A stretch of 34,761 nt of DNA from Ministeria vibrans ATCC 50519 (lineage: Eukaryota > Opisthokonta > Filasterea): the NCBI GenBank assembly GCA_943704425.1, contig CALSCP010000538.1, forward strand, positions 8,052 to 42,812, written 5' to 3'. The notes beneath the pieces are model-generated. The model saw only the letters and a list, made by a program, of their open reading frames with translations. It made no database searches and was not told where the DNA came from. Below are positions 19,501 to 27,783 of this stretch, piece after piece (within the stretch, counting starts at the first letter, position 1; every line of letters begins with the position of its first letter). The translations under genes were made by a program, and so were the position numbers.

Positions 19501-21907
19501 TGTGCGGCGTCTGCAGGCCTTTGTGCGCCACGAAGAGCACATGCGGCACGGACCTTTGCTGGGCTACTGCGTCGAATTGTACACTTGGATTGGGCGCACC
19601 TACTCGGGCCTGTTGCGCGTCGACGATCTTGAGCGCCCTTTGCTGGAGTTTTTGGAGCGGCGTGCGCGCGTGGATCGGGCAGCGTCGCAACGAATGGTGC
19701 GGGTGTACCGCACGCTGTGCGACGCCTGGAACGCGTATGTCGACGTCTTTGGAGGGTTTGCAGTGGCCGGGGTGTGTCCCGATGCGGATACACTCAGGAT
19801 GCATCTGGACGACACCTCCACGCTGGGCTTCTTTGTCACGCGTGCCGACACAGACAGTGTAACGGGCGTCAGTGGCGAGCACGGCGAGCTGGGTGGTGTG
19901 ATTGGGTCGCCTGTGTGGGACGTGATGGATGTGCTGCGCAAGAACCACAATCTGATCGTGACTAAACTACACGAAATTGCGGCGGACGAAGGACTTGCTG
20001 CAGCAGAACATGCGCCACGCGAGATGTCGATGGCGCGATTGACATCGCGCGACCCCACCCTGACGTTTCGTGTGCGTCAGGGCGTCGCGGCCGAGGTGGT
20101 GGCGGCGCACTCGATGGAGTCGGGCTACGATTGGCACGCGATCTGGTTGCATCTGTGCGCACTGACGCAAGCCATGGACAAGCCTTTGTTGGTGATGGAC
20201 GGTCTGTGTATTCCGATGGTGGTTGCGGTGGACCAGGGTGCGTCGCTGGAGCGCGTGTCGGTGGGCCTGGAAATGGAACTGGCGGTGCGACTGGCAAACA
20301 TGGAGGACGAGACAGTGCATGGTGCAAGTGCGCTTGTGGATGCTGCTGCTGCGGACGAGTGCCGTGCGGATCTTGCCGCTCAGCTGATGTTCTCGTTTGA
20401 GGACATTTCGCAGCATGCACGTGCGCTGTTTGAGGCACACGATCAGCTGCGGCAGATGCGTTCTGCGGCGCAGGACGTCACGACCTTTGAGCAGTCGCTG
20501 CGTCTCTCGACGATTGGCCATCTCCTCGAGCTGGCGGGACACAAGGGGCGCGACCTGCATCAGCGTGTGCTACAGGAGCCCGCGGTCATGCTCAAAACAG
20601 TGTTGCTGGTGCTGCAAACCAAGCTGGCACGTCTTGACTACCTGTTTGTGCACCACGGCCGTGAATTTAAGGAGGAGCCAAGCGAAGCGGCGGAGCGCCA
20701 GTTGCGAATGCGGCTGGGCAGGCTGACGGTGGAGCAAGGAGCGATTCTGTTGGAGCTGCTAGACACTCATGAGATCCAATTGTGTCAGAGGTGCTATTTG
20801 GACACGCCTCTAGGAGACCTGTTTGCGCGTGTGCTCTATGTTGAAGATGAGATTGCGGATGCGGTGCCACAAGGGATTTTGGGGTGCCATTTTGTGGCGC
20901 TGAAGCGAGCGGTGCATGTATGGCGACGAGCGTCGCTGAGCAAGGAGGCGCACCGACTACGTGCCGAAGGGGTGGCGCCGTGGGTGGAGAATGGGAATGA
21001 ACAAGCGGCCATTGCCGCGGCGCACGCTGCCGTGATTCCGTGGTACGAGGCTGCCGCGCGTGAAACGACGGAAGTGAGGCTGCTAGACGAAGTGACAGCC
21101 GGTACAGATGTTTTTATTGCAGAGGGTGGTGTCACGATGCATGGGTCCGTGCCCATGGAAGAGTTGCAGTTCCGAGTGCGCGAGGCCATGGATGATGTGT
21201 ATGGTGACGAGAGCGAAGCGGAGGAGGAGGAGGAAGAAGAAGAAGAGTATGAGGGGGAGGAGGGCGAAGAAGAAGAGGACGATGGGCGCACGGAAATTCT
21301 TAATGGTGACGATGACTATGTACATGTGGACGGCGGCATGGGTGAGACTGAGAAGAAGAATGTCTATGAGGAGAAGGATGCAGCGGAGGAAGCGGATGAG
21401 GCAACGCGCATGGCCATGGACGAACGCGAAAGTATCACCTCAGTCTCTGCATGTGCGACGACCACGTCAACAATAGAAACCGCATCGAGTGCGCCGACTG
21501 CCACTGCGCCGACGCAGTCCATGATCTCCGATGGGAGTGACGCGATTGATGCGACTGTTGCAGCCGTTGCTAAGGAAGCGGGTGGTGCAGTGACGATGGC
21601 GGAGGAGGTTGGCGAGCGCGCCATGTCGATAACGTCCGGAAGGCACGACATGGATTCGGCCATTGGAAGTACGATGGGATCGATGGGACGCGACGTGAGT
21701 GTGGTCTACGATGACGAGCGTGACGACCTGTGGATCGAGGAAGGTGCAACGGCCCTGGAGGTGCATGAGATGCTAGCAACGCTATTTGGGTTTGACCTTG
21801 ATCGAGTGCGGGTGATCATGCGAAATGCCCAGCGAGCAGTGGTTGCCGTTCCGCGTGGTCTCAATGCCGGCTGTACTTACACGGTCGAGTTGAGGACTCG
21901 CAAATAG
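13523..21907 (+). CDS. RNF213: RNF213 (mysterin)-like protein, N-terminally incomplete, no RING or RZ finger
   Basis: Two exons are supported: 13523-13723 and 13859-21907. The intron at 13724-13858 has donor GTACAT and acceptor TTTTTACAG. They join in frame to about 2,749 residues ending in TAG. The join restores an RNF213-type AAA+ segment: a hydrophobic strand ending in Glu-Glu (VVVFEEA, Walker-B-like), then 'DSLKVF' and 'FGLRDFYHLI', and an AAA4-like region with 'VHPKF' and 'RFEKY'. Later helical parts resemble the E3 shell/core of the family, including 'SSEARRAYE' near 19250. The exon begins after the point where Walker A should lie, and no Walker A or start codon is visible upstream. Vertebrate RNF213 exceeds 5,000 residues, so this looks like the C-terminal half. 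I see no Cys/His cluster for a RING or RZ finger. Acidic runs occur near 17550 and 21215. It could be a truncated gene, have remote 5' exons, or reflect misassembly. Confidence 0.7.
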
Positions 21908-22041
21908 ATATATATATATATATATATATATAGAGTTTGAGAGTTTGAGAGAGAGTTTGAGAGAGTTTGAGAGAGTTTGAGAGAGTTTGAGAGAGTTTGA
22001 GAGAGTTTGAGAGAGTTTGAGAGAGAGAGAGAGAGAGGCGC

Positions 22042-22124
<83 letters not shown>
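21908..22124. repeat. Composite simple-repeat block between convergent genes
   Basis: In order: (TA)n directly after the stop codon; a 10-bp minisatellite GAGAGTTTGA (about eight units, 21951-22020, with irregular copies before it); (GA)n to 22037; (GC)n 22038-22056; and (TG)n 22057-22122. Bases 22038-22124 form an uninterrupted alternating purine-pyrimidine tract of 87 bp. The block lies between the RNF213-like stop and the stop of the oppositely oriented RING-RS-LOTUS gene, so both 3' UTRs must lie in or next to it. Confidence 0.9.
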
Positions 22125-22125
<1 letters not shown>

Positions 22126-22185
22126 AGATGAAGTAAATATAAAAATGATAATAATCAATTACAATAATTTTAATACTTTCAAGAG

Positions 22186-24170
22186 TTAAGAGACGGGATG
22201 GTTGGGACGTGGAGGGCGCCGTGGAAGGCCCGGTTCGGGCTTGAGCCGGCGGAGGGCAGTAATGGCAGCGTCAAAGGTGGATGATTCCATGGAAAGGTTG
22301 TCATCAACGAGGGCGAGTGAGGTGACGGGTAACGAAATTGGAGGCGCGGGAACTTGCTGGGAACGCACTGGAGGTTGTGGTTCGGCGGTGGTCATCGTGG
22401 GCAGACCAAGCTCGAATGAGGGTTTCAGTTTGGCATCGTCGATACTAGGGTTAGATGGCAAGGAAGACGCAGTGAGCGGGGGAGGAGGAGGCATGTGCAA
22501 TGAAGGGGCCTCTGGGAGCGGAGATTGGAGAGAAGAAGTGCTTGTTGGGAGGGGAGGCGGCGAGGCGGGGGGGTCGGAGAGGGAGACACGGCGTGGCGTG
22601 TGCATCTTCCTCTTTGATGTAGGGGTGTGCAGAGTTGATTGCGGTGGAGTGGGAGAAGCGGGTGGGGCGATGCTCTGGAGAAAGACGGTCGCCCTTGACT
22701 TTGCGTCTTGAGGGTGGGAGGAAAGTGAGGTGCGATGACGCGCTCGCGGAGAAGGGGGAGGAGAGGGCGATACGTGTAACGAAAGTCGACCGGGTGGACT
22801 GGCGCCGGAAGGGCGCACAAGGTGAGAGGCAAGGCGAATAACGCCACCCTCGGAGCGTCTGCTGCTGCGGTCGATCTCCACGAGCCTGTCAAGGCATCTC
22901 AGCAGTGCGAGCAGAGAGCGGAAGCCCAGGCGGTCGTAGTTAAGTTGCTGTCGTGCGCTGTCGGAGAAGGCAGCAAGGAATCGCGAGGCGGGCACACCGG
23001 CGGGATAACGCAGTAGTGTTTGGACGACTTTCATGCCGACACCGCAATAGATGCGCTTGTCGCTGTTTCCCGTCGCGCTATTAATGACATGACGCGCCCG
23101 GGAGATGATCTCACGAGGGGAAATGCTAGGTGGCGAGGAGGGGTCGGGGGGCGGCGATGGGACCGAGAGACGACTGCGCAGACGATCAAGTGAAGGCGGC
23201 GATGGGGAGCGACGGGACATGCGCGCGCGCAATTGCGCATTCAATGTGAGAGGTGAAGGGGGGCGCTCTCGCTGATGATACGAAGTCGATCGAGGAGGTG
23301 ACCGTGATCGATTGCGAAACAATAGCGCACTGCTGGTTCTGGGCGGTGAACGCGAACGAGTGCGAGATCGATTAGGTTGGCGAGTGTCGGGTGAAGAGAG
23401 TGACGAGCCAACAACAATGCGCCTGGCCGATGGAGAAGGAGTTGTTGATCGCCTGCGATGCGACCGCGAGGGCGATCTTGACCGTGAGCGACAGTTGAAT
23501 TGTCCAGATTGGAGGTGTGCTGTGGCTGAGGACGGGGATTGGTCGCGAGTAACAACGACACGACGCACTCTCGATGGCGACGACCAAGGCGGGCTCCTGG
23601 AGCGCGATCGACGACGCAGCAGACGCGGCGGTGGTGGTGATGGTGGTGACGGTGATGATGCCCGTGGTGGTGGTGGCAGTGGCGGTGGTGGTGATGCACG
23701 CGGCCAGGAGCGGGAGTGGTGGTGCTGCGGAGATGGGAAGCGGGATCGAAATGGTCGGGAGCGGGAGTGGTGGTGCTGCGGAGATGGGCTGCGGGAGCGT
23801 AAGGGTCGTGGCGAACGCGAACCTAGACGCAGTGAAATGGAACTGTTGCTTGCGAATGGAGGCAAAGCGGCGGCACTCGTCGCCGTGGAAGCATCACGGT
23901 GCGCCTGGATGGCGGTGGGCGCTGACGAGAGCGCGCGCTTGCCACAGCGGGCGCAAAAGAGCGTCGACGAGCACTGCTTGCACACTCCATGGCAGCAGGG
24001 CACCAGAAACACAAGGTATTCCACGGGCAAGTGGCAGTTGCCACACACCAGGGGGGCGTCGTCGAAGGCCACCTCGAGTTTCTGTCCGACCTGACGTCTA
24101 AAGATGTGCAGACGGGTGAATGTTGAGTTGGTGTGGACACGCAGGGGCAAGCGACAGCGCACTACCTCAT
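22186..24170 (-). CDS. Hakai-like RING + RS-rich + LOTUS (OST-HTH) domain protein
   Basis: Proposed exons on the minus strand: 24170-24166 (ATGAG) and 24097-22186, joined by a 68-bp intron (GTAGTG...TTTAG), giving about 638 residues. Without this splice the frame has no ATG before an upstream stop at 24270, which supports the model. Domains: a RING-type finger at residues about 20-53 (C-x2-C, 'LPVEY...VPC', H, C-x2-C, C-x2-C), closest by eye to Hakai/CBLL1, the ubiquitin-ligase-like subunit of the m6A writer complex; an RS/SP-rich, Pro-rich region at about 90-330 with His triplets; a LOTUS/OST-HTH-like domain at about 356-430 ('YPAGVPASRF', 'LGFRSLLALL', 'LVEI'), coded by 22813-23037; and a Pro/Ser-rich tail. 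LOTUS domains bind RNA, including G-quadruplexes, or Vasa-type helicases. An RNA-processing or RNP role is inferred. A 51-bp unit at about 23708 and 23759 is repeated in the RS region. The LOTUS call is fairly firm; the Hakai assignment less so. Confidence 0.7.
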
Positions 24171-24347
24171 TGGGACCCTCGAGAACGCCAGAACGAAGCG
24201 GAGTTGTCAGAGCCGCGTGAAGAAGTACGATTTGAGAACAAGGAAGGGGCAGGGAAAGAGGCGGTACTTATGGGAAGAGGAACGAGTAAATTGTGAAACT
24301 CGTCGTAATCATTCATTTTTAAACTCCTTCACAGATCTGTTCTTTCT
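24171..24347. promoter_or_regulatory. Divergent (bidirectional) promoter region
   Basis: Only 177 bp separate the proposed start codons of the minus-strand RING-RS-LOTUS gene and plus-strand NFXL1, so both 5' UTRs and core promoters must lie here, or in overlapping coding sequence. No clear TATA box was recognised. Inferred from gene layout only. Confidence 0.5.
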
Positions 24348-27069
24348 ATGGATCCTGGTGGAGTTCCCGAGCAAGCTCGTGGGCGAGGGCGAGGGCGAGG
24401 GCGAGGGCGAGGGCGAGGGGCTCGGCCAGAAGGAGTGCCGTGCGCCGCCGTGTTGTCGCCCGTCGACATTCTCGCTGCTGAACACGCCAAAACGCGCGCG
24501 GCCGTCGAGAAGTTTGCTAGTAGTATGTCGCGGAGAGTGGTGCCCACCTGGGTGGTCTGTGGAACCAACCTGTTGCTTTTGTATTCGTTTCTCAGGCGCA
24601 GATGCGGAAGGAACATTCGACGACGCTTCCTCAGACGACGCTTCCTCAGACGACGACGACGATGGCGGTGGTAGGCGGCAGATTCTGCAGGGGGTCTTGG
24701 GGGACGCGGTGGACGACGCCACGAGTGTCGAGCGAGTGAGCGAAGCGATTTCACAGGCTAAACGCTCGTCGGCCAACACCTGTCTCATCTGCTTGTCGGG
24801 TGTGCGACGGCACGAGCCCATGTGGTGCTGCGGACAGTGCCGTGTCATGTTTCATCTGCAGTGCATGCAGTCATGGGTGCGCGATGGCGCACCGTCGCAA
24901 GTAGACGAGGCTGGTCGCGCCGTTCGCTCGGCACTCTTCCACTGTCCCAAGTGCCGTCAAGAGTATAGCGTTGCCAACGACTACCCAAGTCGCTACGTGT
25001 GCTACTGTGGCAAAACACAAGATCCTTTGGACGATTTGTGGCTGCCAGCACACGCCTGCGATCAGCCATGCCATCGCCTCTTTGCCTGTGGACACAAGTG
25101 CAGGCAAGTGGCAAACGTTCCGGAACCACTTTCAATTGTTTGTTGACACTGCACTTATATTCTCATGTACAGATTACGGTGCCATCCGGGTCCCTGTCCG
25201 CCGTGCACATACATGCTTCAGGCATCGTGCTACTGCGAGAATACGTCGACGATGCGACGGTGCATCCAGGCGGCGCACAGCTGTGGAGGGGTGTGCGGGC
25301 GGTTGCTGAGCTGCGGCAAGCATCGGTGCACACAGACATGTCACGCGGGGCCATGTGCCGAGTGTACGCTGCAGGAATCGCACGCGTGTCGCTGCGGGCG
25401 GCGCACCGAAGAGCGTCCCTGTGCCGAACACGTTTGGAGCTGTGGGATGCCCTGTGGCCAGGCGTTCCCGTGCGGGGCGCATGTGTGCGAGGTCGAGTGC
25501 CACGCTGGGCCCTGTGCGCCGGCGTGTGCGCGCTCTGGCAAACGTACGTGTCCCTGTGGGAAGACAAATTTTTCTTTACCATGTACCAGTGAAGTGCCGA
25601 CGTGTCCCGACACGTGTGGACGGCCCATGGTCTGTGGCTTGCACGAGTGCACGCGCCGCTGCCATGTCGGTGACTGTGGCGACTGTCGCGTCGTTGTCCA
25701 GAAGACGTGTCGTTGTGGAGGCGCTAGTCGTACCATACCGTGTTCCGAGGAGTTTCTGTGTGACCGTCGCTGTGCGACTGTGCGGCAGTGCGGCCGTCAC
25801 AAGTGCAAGAAGCGCTGTTGCGATGGCTGTTCCGAGTGCCAGGAGCCGTGTGCGCGCCGTCTTGCCTGTGGCAAGCACAAGTGTGCGTCGTTGTGCCATG
25901 GCGCATCCCCTTGCTACCCCTGCACCCTCACGGAGACGCTGTCGTGCCGTTGTGGTGCCACAACCTTGTCAGTTCCATGTGGTGCGCGTCGTGCTGCGTC
26001 TCGTCAGGTGCGCTGCCGGCAGCCATGTACTTTGCCCTCCTCGTGCCAGCACCCCCCCGCACCGCACACGTGCCACGCAACAGGCCCCTGCGCACCGTGT
26101 AAGGAACAGTGTGGGCGTGTGCTGTCTTGCGGACACGCCTGTACCGCTGCGTGCCACGGAACCGAGTCGCCCTGTCCCACACGTTGCTCCATTGTTGTCC
26201 ACGTCCCTTGTGCCTGCGGTCGCGACACCATTGCTCTGCCTTGCTCGCTGCTCACTCCAGGCGTGCCCCTCTCCTGTGGCGCACCCTGCGATCGACCACT
26301 GGGCACATGCGGGCGCTGTCGCTGTTCGGTGCTTTGCGCAGTACACACGTGCGATCCCGTGTGCGGCAAGGATTGCACGCAGCCACGCCCGTGTGCGCAC
26401 CCGTGCCGCATTGGCCACTGCCACAAAGGTCACTGTCCGCCGTGTCATCACTCGTCGACTCGCCCCTGTCACTGCGGCACCGTCTCTCTGGTCATTCTAT
26501 GTGGCGAGGAGCACAGTGGTAGCTGTGGCAGTCGCTGTCCCGCCAAGCTTGACTGTGGCCACTCGTGCCGTCTCACCTGCCATACGGGCCCCTGCAGCTC
26601 GCCCACCGAGTGTTCCAAGCGTGTTACCGTCAAGTGTCCCTGTGGTCGACGCAAAGACATGCGAGAGTGCCGCGAGGCGGCCACCGCGCGTATTGAGTGC
26701 GATAACGGGTGCATAGTGGCTCGGCAGGCGAGCCGAGAACAAGCGCGTGAGCGTGAACGGCGTCAAGACGAAGAGACGGCGCGTGCACATCAGGCGGAGC
26801 TGGCTGCCTTTGAGAAACGTCAACAACGTGTCGCTGCAAGTATTGCGCACCACACGGTATCCGGCGACAACGGCGGCGCTCGGCAGCGCCGTAAAAAGCG
26901 TCGCTCGGATGTGGACGACGAGGACGACCCGCGCGAGCCTGTCCTGCTGGTCCGGCTCATGCTGCGGTCCGGCTTCCTCGTCCTCGCCCATTGGCGCGCT
27001 CTCGTGACTCTCTCTCTTCTCTCGCTCTTTGTCTGGGCACTGGCCGTCTTTGTTGACTGGGAGAACTGA
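24348..27069 (+). CDS. NFXL1: NFX1-type zinc finger protein with C-terminal membrane anchor (NFXL1)
   Basis: Three exons fit: 24348-24522, 24596-25103 and 25173-27069 (TGA), giving 859 residues. Intron 1 is 73 bp (GTATGT...TTTCTCAG); intron 2 is 69 bp with a GC donor (AG|GCAAGT), and its removal restores 'CGHKCRLRCHPGPCPPC'. The N-terminus has an Arg-Gly run, then an acidic Ser/Asp stretch. A RING/PHD-like finger follows ('CLICLSG', 'WCCGQC', 'FHLQC', 'CPKC'), as is usual in NFX1 relatives. About eleven NFX1-type fingers (C-x3-C...CG.H.C...CH.GPC..C) fill most of exon 3. The end has a Glu/Arg/Gln-rich helix, a basic patch and a hydrophobic helix (about 27000-27056). That tail anchor distinguishes NFXL1 from nuclear NFX1. 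The family is linked to transcription and ubiquitination; the exact role here is unknown. The start was chosen because exon 1 in this frame joins in phase; an unspliced alternative frame is also open across intron 1. Confidence 0.88.
24381..24420 (+). repeat. (GGGCGA)6 hexanucleotide repeat, potential G-quadruplex
   Basis: Six perfect GGGCGA units followed by GGGG give seven G-runs spaced by three bases on the sense strand of NFXL1, 34 bp after its start codon. In the chosen frame it encodes an Arg-Gly repeat. The spacing fits an intramolecular G-quadruplex in DNA or mRNA. Confidence 0.85.
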
Positions 27070-27080
27070 ATCCTGTATCA

Positions 27081-27086
27081 AATAAA
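27081..27086 (+). terminator. Polyadenylation signal of NFXL1
   Basis: AATAAA lies 12 bases after the NFXL1 stop codon, within AT-rich sequence and followed by T-rich and GT-rich sequence. Confidence 0.6.
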
Positions 27087-27355
27087 TTTATTAATTTGTC
27101 AATAATGAGTGTTTTTGGTTGTTCACTGCACGAGAGTCGAGGGGTCGAGCCCGCCCGGCTCGAGAGGTCGTATCGAGTATGACATTTGTGTGTGTAAAAC
27201 TGTGCATATGACAAGCTAGAGTCGATGTTCTCTTCTTGACTTCTTCCCTCTCTCTTTTGCCTCTGATCAACCATCGAGTAAAAACTGAAAAAGTAAGTTT
27301 CAAGTAAAAATTAAAAATCAGTCTTTTTTACTCAAATCTGCGAACACTCTCGAAA
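27087..27355 (+). promoter_or_regulatory. Intergenic region with presumed EF1-gamma promoter
   Basis: This 269-bp stretch between NFXL1 and the EF1-gamma start codon has no coding potential. It contains a perfect 7-bp inverted repeat with a 5-base loop (TCGAGCC/GGCTCGA, 27145-27163), an AT-rich stretch at about 27280-27335, and a pyrimidine-rich stretch at 27240-27262. The promoter role is inferred from position. Confidence 0.4.
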
Positions 27356-27747
27356 ATGAGCGCTGGCGTAAGTACCAACTGTGTTGCCCCATTTACTCAT
27401 GCGTGTCGCTGTATGTGCTCAATGTGTTGCACAAAGAAAAAAAAAAAAAAAACACGAATGTGTTCCTCCACGTGTAAATACGTACAGGAGGTTTTCGACG
27501 GCGTTGTCGATTCCCACACTTGCGTTTGCCAAAGGGATCGGGCGTGAGGCAAGGGCGGCGTCTGCGCTGCTTCCTGGAGCACTGCGATGGCGGCGAATGA
27601 GCAATCGGCGTTCCCATCCGCCCTTCCTCGCCGCCCCTCTCCTCCCTTGTGTCGTTGCCGGCCCATGGGTCGCGCGGAGTCGTCTCGCTCGTACGCCGCC
27701 AATGCGGTTCAATCTCGTGTTGCACAGAGGAGAAACAGAAAAAGAGG

Positions 27748-27783
<36 letters not shown>

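Noticed and set aside
22202-24101. Long plus-strand open frames opposite the RING-RS-LOTUS gene
   Set aside because: They are Gly/Arg/Asp-rich mirror images of the GC-rich RS and proline codons and lack recognisable domains.
24133-24347. Upstream ATG at 24133 extending NFXL1 in another frame
   Set aside because: It would overlap the first exon of the divergent gene, shows no family similarity, and leaves the well-formed intron at 24523-24595 unexplained.
27145-27163. Inverted repeat TCGAGCC/GGCTCGA as a tRNA arm or terminator hairpin
   Set aside because: No A box, acceptor stem or T-run accompanies it. It is recorded only as a feature of the EF1-gamma upstream region.
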